A DNA stretch of 64,000 nucleotides, taken from contig NZ_PXYG01000003.1 of assembly GCF_003012775.1 (NCBI RefSeq), positions 62,001 through 126,000 on the forward strand. Reading direction: 5' to 3'. The first letter of the stretch is position 1. Each line of letters begins with the position of its first letter. The notes below the pieces were generated by a model that was not told where the DNA came from, made no database searches, and saw nothing but the letters and a program-made list of their open reading frames with translations. The stretch is from Zobellella endophytica. GTDB lineage: Bacteria > Pseudomonadota > Gammaproteobacteria > Enterobacterales > Aeromonadaceae. Position numbers and translations under genes: made by a program. This document shows positions 1-7,163 of the stretch, in pieces.

Positions 1-1
1 C

Positions 2-316
2 ATTCAAAAGCTGATTGGCGGCGAGATCAAACGCATCGTCAAGCCGGGCTTTGAAGTGGGCAACCGGGGCACCCTGTTAAAGAGCATCTCGCGCAAGGTG
101 TTGTCCGGGCGCTCCAACCGGGCCAGCGAAACCGTGATTGAGCTGGAAGGCTCGGGCAATGCCAAAGGCAAGCCACGCCGCGCCAAGCCGGCCGATGCCG
201 CGGGCAACAAGGCCGCACCAAAACCCGTGCGCCTGAAAAAGCCGAGCGCCCCGAAAAGCACCGGGCCGAAGAAAAAAATACTGCGCGGCAAACGCGCCGA
301 GAAATATGCCCGTTAA
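2..316 (+). CDS. DEAD-box RNA helicase, RhlE-like, C-terminal fragment
   Basis: The reading frame is open from the window edge to TAA at 314-316. It starts IQKLIGGEIKRI..PGFE, which matches the end of helicase domain 2 in RhlE-type DEAD-box helicases (E. coli RhlE has IEKLLKKEIPRI..PGYE), followed by a basic, low-complexity Lys/Arg/Ala/Pro tail of about 75 residues typical of the family. Such helicases unwind short RNA duplexes during ribosome assembly or cold adaptation. The catalytic motifs lie upstream of the window, so the subfamily (RhlE or another DEAD-box member) cannot be settled. Confidence 0.7.
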   Translation: MQKLIGGEIKRIVKPGFEVGNRGTLLKSISRKVLSGRSNRASETVIELEGSGNAKGKPRRAKPADAAGNKAAPKPVRLKKPSAPKSTGPKKKILRGKRAEKYAR

Positions 317-340
317 GCCCTGTTAACCGTCAGTTAAGTC

Positions 341-375
341 GGTGCCGCCTAAAGAGGTTACTCATAGGCGGCACC
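341..375 (+). terminator. Perfect 10-bp hairpin after the helicase gene
   Basis: GGTGCCGCCT (341-350) pairs exactly with AGGCGGCACC (366-375) around a 15-nt loop, 25 nt after the helicase stop. No T-run follows, so it could be a weak terminator or a 3'-end stabilising hairpin. Confidence 0.45.
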
Positions 376-662
376 CCTGGCCATCCCCCGTATAAGCCAG
401 CACCGACGTGACCGGGCGGCCAGTTCAGCCGCCGTTGCCCCCAAGCCGGCGACACGGCACCCCCTCTCACCCGCGCCACCATGGTCGCACGCCTCCATCA
501 CGCCCTCGGCCGGGCTAGACAGGCCAGATTGGGATCAGCTCTTGCCTTTTACCTCGCCTCCTGGCTTGCGGTTCCGCCTCCTCCAACAAACCCAATCCAC
601 CACGGCCAATGCCGGAAAAGAGCCCGGGATGGCCGGACTCGCCCCCTGCCGCCGGCGGGTTT

Positions 663-700
663 GCTCCCGGGTTTCGGCCACCGGCGTTGTGATAAGCACC
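663..700. repeat. Left copy of 38-bp direct repeat flanking the RiPP cluster
   Basis: This 38-bp segment (core TTTCGGCCACCGGCGTTGTG) recurs in the same orientation at 7914-7951 with one difference (A/G at the GATAAGCACC/GATGAGCACC position). Weaker similarity extends about 20 bp further left in both copies (CCYTGCCGCC followed by a GGCGGG block). The two copies bracket the seven-gene RiPP cluster. Confidence 0.8.
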
Positions 701-978
701 TACGCCCCCGCGGGCGATAGCGGCCGAAAGAAAGCCCCACCTTGCCGCGCCCCCGTCGGTCCCCAAATATCTTCTTGTTATCGGTGCTCCCGCCTCGCTG
801 TGGGATAATAAGAACCGGATGATGTTCGAAGCCCACAAAAAATTGCCACGCAATAATTAATGCCGTTATACAGATATCAGCGTTCATTTTATTCAGACCC
901 ATCAAAAATACCAAAAATAACCAGCAACACATTGAAATATTAGGTCTTATCCATAATTCCAATACAACGGACACCCAC

Positions 979-1153
979 TTAAACAGCCGTTGCGAATAGT
1001 ATTTCACTCAAAACAAGCGACGCCCCCTCACCAGCCCGGGTTGAGTCGTGCCCCAGGGATGACGCAGCCCTTTAAATAGCTGTTCCGAATAGTAGATCAA
1101 GCAAGACAGCGGGCGGGTACTGCTAAGCAGACCCTCTGCGCCAGGGATGGCGC
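979..1153. repeat. Degenerate ~90-bp tandem duplication
   Basis: TTAAACAGCCGTTGCGAATA plus GTA (979-1001) recurs as TTAAATAGCTGTTCCGAATA plus GTA (1072-1094) with three differences. CCAGGGATGACGC near 1053 recurs as CCAGGGATGGCGC near 1141. The offsets (93 and 88 bp) fit an old tandem duplication. No function is apparent. Confidence 0.55.
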
Positions 1154-1362
1154 GGCGGAGCCCCCGGGGATGGGTTTACGGCGTGTCTGTGTGCGGTGCC
1201 CGGCCGATGTAGCACCATTAGGATCAGTTATTTAACCGGTGCAATAACCATTCAACGACACCGAATTAAGATCAATCGGTTATAGCTACTCGACATTTAG
1301 CCATATAAAACAGAGCCATTTGATTACCACCCTCTGTTATTGCGTGGAATCCGCATTTCCAA

Positions 1363-1390
1363 TTGACTCATCGATGATCCAGACTATTTT
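1363..1390 (+). promoter_or_regulatory. Predicted sigma-70 promoter of the RiPP precursor
   Basis: TTGACT (1363-1368) and TATTTT (1385-1390) are separated by 16 bp, in AT-rich DNA, giving a likely start near 1397 and a leader of about 65 nt before the precursor ATG at 1463. Prediction from sequence only. Confidence 0.45.
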
Positions 1391-1462
1391 TAGAGATGAG
1401 GTAGCACACCACCTCAACCACTCACAACAGGAATGCGATACTTTTGCTCAGGAGAATAAAAA

Positions 1463-1627
1463 ATGCGTCACAATCAATCAAAAAAAACAGTAACCGCAAT
1501 GATGGCTCGCGCTCAAACTGCTTTCTCAAGTGGCAAACTGCAACAGTATAAACCGTTGGAAGCCTCCGGTGCCGAAGGGGTGAAATCCACCTGCGCGGCC
1601 TCCTGGGGTCCGGCCATGCGGCGTTAA
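1463..1627 (+). CDS. RiPP precursor peptide (54 aa)
   Basis: The ATG is preceded by AGGAG (1450-1454, 8-nt spacing) and the frame ends with tandem TAATAA. The 54-residue product begins MRHNQSKKTV and ends KSTCAASWGPAMRR. It has one Cys (C44), one Trp (W48), one Tyr (Y29) and a C-terminal Arg-Arg (R53, R54). Size, position just ahead of a radical SAM/SPASM gene, and lack of any folded-domain signature are what is expected of a precursor with an N-terminal leader and C-terminal core. The core is probably the last 12-20 residues; the neighbouring UPF0489 peptide arginase makes the terminal arginines obvious candidate substrates, and C44 or W48 candidates for radical SAM cross-linking. No named precursor family was recognised and there is no Gly-Gly cleavage motif. 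Coding is inferred from the RBS and context. Confidence 0.75.
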   Translation: MRHNQSKKTVTAMMARAQTAFSSGKLQQYKPLEASGAEGVKSTCAASWGPAMRR

Positions 1628-1731
1628 TAACCAAGGTGCCGGCCCATTTTTCTGAATGGAGGGCTGCTCAAGATCACTGTTCCTAATAGAGCTCCCTTGT
1701 GGACCGAAGCCTGGCACTGCCAGGCAGTTCT

Positions 1732-1755
1732 GCGCCCAGGCAAAAACTTGGGCGC
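1732..1755 (+). promoter_or_regulatory. Hairpin between precursor and radical SAM gene
   Basis: GCGCCCA (1732-1738) pairs with TGGGCGC (1749-1755) around a 10-nt A-rich loop; a smaller CCTGGCA/TGCCAGG hairpin lies just before it. No U-run follows directly. In RiPP operons such a structure between precursor and enzyme genes commonly attenuates transcription or protects the precursor mRNA, which would give excess precursor over enzyme; that role is inferred here. Confidence 0.45.
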
Positions 1756-1911
1756 GGGCCACGTAAAAACGGCCAGGCCTGAACACACTTTTTCGGCAGA
1801 TAAAATATAACGGGGGTTTCCGCCAAGAATTCGTTGAATGGCACCTCCGGCCGGAAAAACACGGATTATTGGGGGCACCCCCACCATGTTCCACCGACAA
1901 GGAGTCAGCGC

Positions 1912-3129
1912 ATGTCATCTGCCGAACCCAACCAGGCCTCCCCGCTGGGGCCAGTAGAGATGGTCGTACTGCAGGGCACCTCATTTTGCAACCTCAATTG
2001 CGCCTACTGTTACCTTTCACAAGAAAGCCGCCGCAACAAAGCGACCATGCCTTTATCAACCATACTTGCCACTTTCGAAAAATTGTTTTCCAGCCCCTAC
2101 CTTGAAAACAAAGTGCGCGTTAGCTGGCATTCTGGCGAGCCGTTGGTCCTGAGGCCAGACTATTATCGAGCGGCCATGGACGGCATCCTCAACCTGAGAA
2201 CATCATTGGGAGTCAAGTCCCTGGATGTCCAATTCGACATTCAGACAAATGGTACCCTTATCAATCAGGAATGGTGCGACCTGCTCCATGAATATCAACA
2301 CTGCCTGAGTATTGGTGTCAGTTGTGACGGCCCCGACTTCCTTCACGACAAACACCGAAGAACATGGTCAGACAAGCCGACCCACAGCAAAACAGAGCAT
2401 GGCTTGCAACTGCTTTCCAGCAACGCAATCCCCTTTGACATCACCGCTGTCATTTCTCCAGAGGGTCTCGATCATCCCATAGAATTCATTGAATACTTCG
2501 CGCCATACCTTGAACATATTCGTGAATTTCACTTCAACCTCCATGATGAATTTTTCATTGAAGAAGATCTTGAATCAAAAATAGAAAAATATATAAAACG
2601 TTATCAACTCTTCCTGCGTGCCTTGCTAGACTACGGCACCAAAAGCCATTGCCACCCCATGCCACGGATCAGAAACTTCTCGTCCTTTTACCACCGGCTA
2701 TTTACTAATGAGGAAGAACACTCAGGCTACGATGCGCGCAGTATGAGCAAACCGTTTAAAACTCTCAGCATTGAAGCCAATGGCGACGTAACAACGTTTT
2801 ATGCGGGCCTTACCCTGGATGAGTGCAGGGATCTCAAAAACCTGTATGGCGACAACCACGGCCTGGTAATAGGCAATATCCTTACCGACACACTGAGTGA
2901 CATTGCCCACTCTAACAAACTCAAGAGGATCATGGCCGATTTTGAAGCAAGCCATAGTGCCTGCGAACGAGGCTGTGAATATTTCAACCTCTGCTCTGGC
3001 GGTTATAACCTTATAAAGCACCGCCGGTTTGGCAGATTCGATGCAACCGAAACCCCAGAGTGCAGGGTGCACGTAAAAACTTTTGCCGACACCTTGCTGA
3101 ATCATCTAGACGAGCACCTGTCCCAATGA
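1912..3129 (+). CDS. Radical SAM/SPASM peptide maturase
   Basis: The product has 405 residues from the ATG at 1912, which has AAGGAG 7 nt upstream; an in-frame ATG at 1834 gives an unconserved extension and no RBS. The N-terminus carries the radical SAM cluster motif CNLNCAYC (C26, C30, C33) in the context VVLQGTSFC, followed by WHSGEPL, closely resembling the cyclophane-forming GrrM/XyeB/FxsB-type peptide maturases. The C-terminal SPASM-type region has C351, C355, C361 (GCEYFNLCSGG) and C384 for auxiliary Fe-S binding. The enzyme would reductively cleave S-adenosylmethionine and install a carbon-carbon or thioether cross-link in the precursor. It lies about 285 bp after the precursor and overlaps the arginase gene by ATGA. 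Its codons are AT-richer than the chromosomal genes nearby, which suggests transfer. The product type cannot be decided from sequence. Confidence 0.88.
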   Translation: MSSAEPNQASPLGPVEMVVLQGTSFCNLNCAYCYLSQESRRNKATMPLSTILATFEKLFSSPYLENKVRVSWHSGEPLVLRPDYYRAAMDGILNLRTSLGVKSLDVQFDIQTNGTLINQEWCDLLHEYQHCLSIGVSCDGPDFLHDKHRRTWSDKPTHSKTEHGLQLLSSNAIPFDITAVISPEGLDHPIEFIEYFAPYLEHIREFHFNLHDEFFIEEDLESKIEKYIKRYQLFLRALLDYGTKSHCHPMPRIRNFSSFYHRLFTNEEEHSGYDARSMSKPFKTLSIEANGDVTTFYAGLTLDECRDLKNLYGDNHGLVIGNILTDTLSDIAHSNKLKRIMADFEASHSACERGCEYFNLCSGGYNLIKHRRFGRFDATETPECRVHVKTFADTLLNHLDEHLSQ

Positions 3130-4127
3130 GTGATACCTTAGGTCAGATTCCTCTTGACCCGGCGTTGCTGCAAAACAACAGCCTTGACAATGTTCGCACA
3201 AGAATACGTAGAATTGTGCGGAGCATAAACTTCGAATTGCTGGAGAATAACAACGCATTCCGCATCCATGGGCCAGACCTGGGTTATCACCTGGCCGATC
3301 CACATCTGCCACAGGTTTTGAAAACCTGGAGCCCTCCATTAGGGTTGAATGACGTCTTTCTCTACCGTACCCACCAACAGTACTTTGATCTATGTTTTGA
3401 AGACTGTTGGTCTGGTTATTTTATTACCAAGGCGCTTTCTGGATACACTGGCGATATCGTGTTGCTCCACCTGGATGACCACACCGACATGATGCCAACG
3501 CTGTTAGCACAAACGGACACCGGCCTGATGAACCCCGTAACAGCGCGCATTTTTGATCCCAGCCATCCCGCCGACTGGATCTCGGCAATCAAGACGGGAT
3601 GCATCAGTATCGGAGATTTCATTACGCCATTATTTCATAGCGGCCGCCGGATCCATGTGCGACATCTCAACAATTCATCTCCCGGCCATGCCTCTCCCGT
3701 GCCGGTGTCGCGCGCCTTCTGCTCCTACCCTGAAATTCCGGGTTATCGCTTTGCCACCCTCACCAAGGAGGAAAACTCCTCCCCAGGCGCAGACGGCAGT
3801 TACCTGGCAGGCCCGGATCCGTTCACATTGTTCGAAGCCCTGCCAGCAGGAAAGGTAATATTGCATATCGACCTGGATTACTTTATCAACGACTTCAATG
3901 GCAATGTGGGCGCCTTGCCACCACTTTCACCCAAAGAGTTATACCTGCGGGCTCAGGGTAAACTGGCGTCTTTCCTTAAGGCACTCACACCACTGCAACC
4001 ACGCATAGAGCTTAAGATAGTGGCAACATCGCCTGGTTTTTGCTGCGCCTTGCATTGGAACGGATTGTTACAGGAACTTCGTCATGGGCTGGGTTCTTTT
4101 CTGAACGAGTCAGAGGCCGGGCCATGA
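3126..4127 (+). CDS. Peptide arginase (UPF0489 family)
   Basis: The product has 333 residues, starting at the ATG in the ATGA overlap with the radical SAM gene. It carries HLDDHTDM (residues 115-122) and HIDLDYF (247-253), the His/Asp-rich metal-binding motifs of the UPF0489 family, which are related to the ureohydrolase (arginase) di-manganese site. The characterised member OspR converts Arg side chains to ornithine with release of urea in the lanthipeptide landornamide; an arginase is also used for the ornithine-containing enteropeptins. Next to a precursor ending in Arg-Arg, the likely reaction is Arg53 and/or Arg54 to ornithine, although Arg2 and Arg16 are also present. The family call rests on motif recall and is strong; the substrate is inferred. 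Confidence 0.8.
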   Translation: MSDTLGQIPLDPALLQNNSLDNVRTRIRRIVRSINFELLENNNAFRIHGPDLGYHLADPHLPQVLKTWSPPLGLNDVFLYRTHQQYFDLCFEDCWSGYFITKALSGYTGDIVLLHLDDHTDMMPTLLAQTDTGLMNPVTARIFDPSHPADWISAIKTGCISIGDFITPLFHSGRRIHVRHLNNSSPGHASPVPVSRAFCSYPEIPGYRFATLTKEENSSPGADGSYLAGPDPFTLFEALPAGKVILHIDLDYFINDFNGNVGALPPLSPKELYLRAQGKLASFLKALTPLQPRIELKIVATSPGFCCALHWNGLLQELRHGLGSFLNESEAGP

Positions 4128-5221
4128 CCAGAATTTATATCTTTTCATCCCCCGTTGACGCCATGAAGATAGTGGACTGGCTATCCCGAGCAGGGGGCAT
4201 TACCGCCACGGAAATTACCGCCATCGTGGCGCCCGCTGAGGAAAGCCCCCCGACACCACTGGCGGGTATTCCCGTGCTCAGTGCCGGGCAAGCATACCGC
4301 ACCTTGTGCCCGGAAGATCTGGTCATGGTGGCGAACAACCATTTCGATCAAACCGTCGCTCAGCTGTTCAGCCATGGCATACTGCATGTCTTTGACGGCC
4401 GTGCGGCGCTCACCCGCGGCGAGCTGCGCCACCGCTTTATAGGCCTTGCCAAGCCTTATTACATTGGCCCCAATTATCCGAGCCTGCTCAACAACAGGGA
4501 CCATGCCTTTCTCCGCGATACGGCAGAGCCGCTTAACGCCAACGCCATTCCAGGGCACAAGTTATTTATCGTCAACAGCCTGCCCAAGTCCGGCACCCTG
4601 TGGATGATGGCCATGCTGGAAAAACTGCTGGGGATCAAAGCCCACCGGCAGCTTGTTCTCGCCCATGTGATGGACATCGAAACGGACAGCAACAAACCCA
4701 ATACCCATGGTGCCGTGATGCTGGTGCGCGACCTGCGCGATGTGGTGATCTCCTGGTTTCACGACCTGGCACGCCACGACATGCGCAACGGCTTTGCCGA
4801 ACCACGCTACGCCAATATTACCGAGTTCTATTTCAATTACCTGGTGGGATTGCTGAGTGCCAGCCCACGCTATGCCTTCGGCCGGCTGGATCAATGGCTC
4901 AACCTGGCGGCCTGTAACGGCTACCCCATCATCCGTTATGAAGATCTGCTCGCAGACCCCCCTGGCAGCTTACGCAAAATCATGACCTTCTGGAAAATCC
5001 GGGTCCCGGATAAAGACATTACCGAGGTAAGCCACTCGCTGGCATTCAACAACATGCCGCTCACCCTGGCGGGGCAAGAGGGATACGTAGCAGAGGCGGT
5101 GCGATCCGGTCACCTGCGGCGCGGTGCCGTCGGCGCCTGGAAAACCGAACTGCCGGCGGCGGTTGAGGACGATATCAATCAACGCTTTTCGGCCTACCAA
5201 CAACGGCTGCAATACGATTAG
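4124..5221 (+). CDS. Sulfotransferase with N-terminal extension
   Basis: The product has 365 residues, starting within the ATGA overlap with the arginase gene. A sulfotransferase domain occupies residues 147-365: PKSGTLW (154-160) is the 5'-phosphosulfate loop, VRDLRDVVIS (201-210) the 3'-phosphate-binding strand-helix, and RRGAVGAWK (332-340) the C-terminal RKGxxGDWK-like motif of PAPS-dependent sulfotransferases. It would transfer sulfate from PAPS to a hydroxyl group. The first 140 residues form an unusual extra alpha/beta region beginning MTRIYIFSSP that is not part of the standard fold and was not recognised. The location inside the RiPP operon suggests the acceptor is the modified peptide: Tyr29, a Ser/Thr, or a hydroxyl introduced by the oxygenase encoded downstream. 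Confidence 0.85.
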   Translation: MTRIYIFSSPVDAMKIVDWLSRAGGITATEITAIVAPAEESPPTPLAGIPVLSAGQAYRTLCPEDLVMVANNHFDQTVAQLFSHGILHVFDGRAALTRGELRHRFIGLAKPYYIGPNYPSLLNNRDHAFLRDTAEPLNANAIPGHKLFIVNSLPKSGTLWMMAMLEKLLGIKAHRQLVLAHVMDIETDSNKPNTHGAVMLVRDLRDVVISWFHDLARHDMRNGFAEPRYANITEFYFNYLVGLLSASPRYAFGRLDQWLNLAACNGYPIIRYEDLLADPPGSLRKIMTFWKIRVPDKDITEVSHSLAFNNMPLTLAGQEGYVAEAVRSGHLRRGAVGAWKTELPAAVEDDINQRFSAYQQRLQYD

Positions 5222-5236
5222 CCACAGGATGGACTC

Positions 5237-6679
5237 ATGATTCTGGATGCCAGGAACCCCGACGTTTCCTTAAACCGGACCACCGAACTGGCCATTGTGG
5301 GGGCCGGCCCGGCCGGCCTGGTGCTGGCCCGTGAACTGGCTGAGCTGACCCCGGTGTTGCTGATTGAAAGCGGTGGCGTCGCCCCCGATCCGCAGGTGGC
5401 CGCCCTGCAGGAAGGCGAATCCACCGGTATTGATTATCCGCTAACGGAAACCCGGAGCCGGGGTTTTGGTGGCTCATCCTCCCTTTGGGCGGGTTACTGC
5501 GCCCAATTCGACCCACACGACTTTGCACAGCGGCCCTGGGTTGCCGACAGCGGCTGGCCATTCGGCGTTGAAGAGCTGACCCCCTATTATTCCCGGGTGG
5601 CCAGACTGCTCAACCTCGGCCACGCGGACTTCGACGCCCGCGCCATCACCGCCAGGGCGGGAAGCCGCCTGCCCCTGGACGGCCGGCAACTGGCGCCCAC
5701 CCTATGGCGCTTTGGTACCCCCATCCAGCGCTTTGGGGAGTCATTCCAGCCCGACTTCGCCTCGTCATCCACCATTACCACACTCACCCACGCCACAGTG
5801 GCGGATATCCGCCTCGGTGCCGGCCTCGACCATGTGGCCGAGCTTGAGATACGCACTCTCAATGGCCGCCGAGGACACATTCGGCCGTCCATGGTGGTGC
5901 TGGCCTGCGGCGGGCTGGAAACCCCCCGAATATTGCTCAATGCCAATCGCCAGCTCGCCTGCGGGCTGGGGAACGGCTACGATCTGGTCGGCCGTTATTT
6001 CATGGAGCATCCCCATTTCACCATCGACGCGTTCGAACTGTTACAACCCGACGCGTTTGCAGACTGGACCGCCCGCGGATGCGGCGGTAATGGGCTCGAA
6101 TATTTGTCATGCCTGGGCCTGAACGGCGAGGCACAACAGCAGTTGGGCGTGCTCAACGCACGGCTGCATCTGTACCGCACCCCGGCCATGGCCGAGGATG
6201 CCGCCCCCCGCGCCGGCCTGTTCATGGAGCAGGCGCCAAACCCAAACAGCCGGGTTACCTTGTCGGAGCAGGCCGATGCCCTGGGCAACCGGCGGCTGAG
6301 GCTGTATTGGCGGCTGAGCGAACTGGATCGGCTCTCCTTCGTCCGCACGGCCCAGGCGCTTGCCGCCACATTCGAAAGAAAAGGCCAGGGCCGCGCTCTC
6401 GGTCCGCCCCCGGTTGCCCCCTCACCGCTGTACTCCAACCATCATCTGGGCACCACCCGCATGGCAGAAAGCCGGCACAAGGGCGTGGTGGACCCCAACG
6501 GCAAAGTACATGGCATCCGCAACCTGTACATCAGCGGGGGGAGCGTATTTCCAACCGTGAGCTGGGCAAACCCCACCTTTACCCTGATGGCCCTGACCTA
6601 CCGCCTGGCGAACCACCTGCAAAGCTTGCTGCGCCCTGGCTGCCAGGGCACATCCCATGATCCAAAGTGCAAGGAGTAA
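5237..6679 (+). CDS. GMC-family FAD oxidoreductase
   Basis: The product has 480 residues; AGGA stands 9 nt before the ATG. The N-terminal FAD-binding motif GAGPAG (22-27) is followed by VLLIESGG; FGGSSSLWAGYC fits the second FAD contact. The C-terminal GMC domain has NHHLGTTRM, then GVVDPNGKVHGIRNLYISGG and VSWANPTFT, the region that carries the catalytic His/Asn pair. Members oxidise primary or secondary alcohols to carbonyls with FAD, often passing electrons to O2 or an acceptor. No signal peptide is seen, so it should act in the cytoplasm. Its GC content is higher than that of the radical SAM gene, hinting at a mosaic cluster. The substrate is probably a hydroxylated peptide intermediate, which is inference from position. 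Confidence 0.85.
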   Translation: MILDARNPDVSLNRTTELAIVGAGPAGLVLARELAELTPVLLIESGGVAPDPQVAALQEGESTGIDYPLTETRSRGFGGSSSLWAGYCAQFDPHDFAQRPWVADSGWPFGVEELTPYYSRVARLLNLGHADFDARAITARAGSRLPLDGRQLAPTLWRFGTPIQRFGESFQPDFASSSTITTLTHATVADIRLGAGLDHVAELEIRTLNGRRGHIRPSMVVLACGGLETPRILLNANRQLACGLGNGYDLVGRYFMEHPHFTIDAFELLQPDAFADWTARGCGGNGLEYLSCLGLNGEAQQQLGVLNARLHLYRTPAMAEDAAPRAGLFMEQAPNPNSRVTLSEQADALGNRRLRLYWRLSELDRLSFVRTAQALAATFERKGQGRALGPPPVAPSPLYSNHHLGTTRMAESRHKGVVDPNGKVHGIRNLYISGGSVFPTVSWANPTFTLMALTYRLANHLQSLLRPGCQGTSHDPKCKE

Positions 6680-6683
6680 CAAC

Positions 6684-7163
6684 ATGAGCACCGGTTATTC
6701 GCATGTTGGCGTGTCGACCCACAATATGGAAAGCACCATCCAGTTCTACGAAGGCATACTCGGCTTCCCCAAGGTGGTGGAGAACATCACCCACATCAAC
6801 GAAGGGGGCACCCTGCGCCAGGTTTATTTTGATGTGGGCGATTCGCAATACCTGGTGTTTATGGAGCCGAAGGGCATTACCGGCATTGCCGCCGGTTACG
6901 ACACCGGTATCAACGGCGCCCTGGGAGTGCCCGGCGGCATGTACCACTTCGCCTTTCGGGCCGCCTCGCTGGACGAATTGGCATCCCGCCGGCAACAGCT
7001 GCAGGCCCATGGGATAGAAGTGTCGACCATCATCGATTTGGGGCATGCCAGCTCCATCTTTTTTTCCGACCCCAACAAACTGCAACTGGAAATCTCCTGC
7101 CAGACCCGCCCTTTCAACGAGCAGGATCTGCACCAGGAATCAACCGCCAGTATCGCACTATGA
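6684..7163 (+). CDS. VOC (glyoxalase/dioxygenase-fold) metalloprotein
   Basis: The product has 159 residues from the ATG at 6684, chosen because AAGGAG lies about 8 nt upstream; the in-frame ATG at 6657 overlaps the GMC gene and lacks an RBS. It has two beta-alpha-beta-beta-beta modules with candidate metal ligands H7 (YSHVG), E61 (LVFMEP), H88 (MYHFAF) and E136 (LQLEIS), the 2-His-2-Glu set of glyoxalase I-like members. VOC proteins isomerise, epimerise or oxygenate small molecules, and a few act in natural-product pathways. It is translationally coupled to the oxygenase downstream by an ATGA overlap. The precise reaction cannot be inferred. Confidence 0.8.
   Translation: MSTGYSHVGVSTHNMESTIQFYEGILGFPKVVENITHINEGGTLRQVYFDVGDSQYLVFMEPKGITGIAAGYDTGINGALGVPGGMYHFAFRAASLDELASRRQQLQAHGIEVSTIIDLGHASSIFFSDPNKLQLEISCQTRPFNEQDLHQESTASIAL

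Larger units (their letters stand above)
376..1362. other. Long gene-poor region before the RiPP cluster
   Basis: About 1 kb with no convincing gene. Open frames here lack ribosome binding sites and family resemblance. The left part (to about 780) is GC-rich and contains one copy of the 38-bp repeat that recurs at 7914-7951. The right part (about 830-1020 and 1200-1362) is clearly AT-richer than the surrounding chromosome and carries a degenerate tandem duplication (979-1153). A GTG-started minus-strand frame at 1007 encodes a hydrophobic stretch but has no visible Shine-Dalgarno. Confidence 0.6.

Noticed and set aside
549-1007. Minus-strand frame with hydrophobic start in the AT-rich region before the RiPP cluster
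   Set aside because: GTG start without a Shine-Dalgarno, AT-driven hydrophobicity, and the frame runs on into a GC-rich repeat; no family resemblance.
1834-1911. 26-residue N-terminal extension of the radical SAM protein
   Set aside because: The ATG at 1834 lacks an RBS and the extension has no family similarity; ATG 1912 has AAGGAG.
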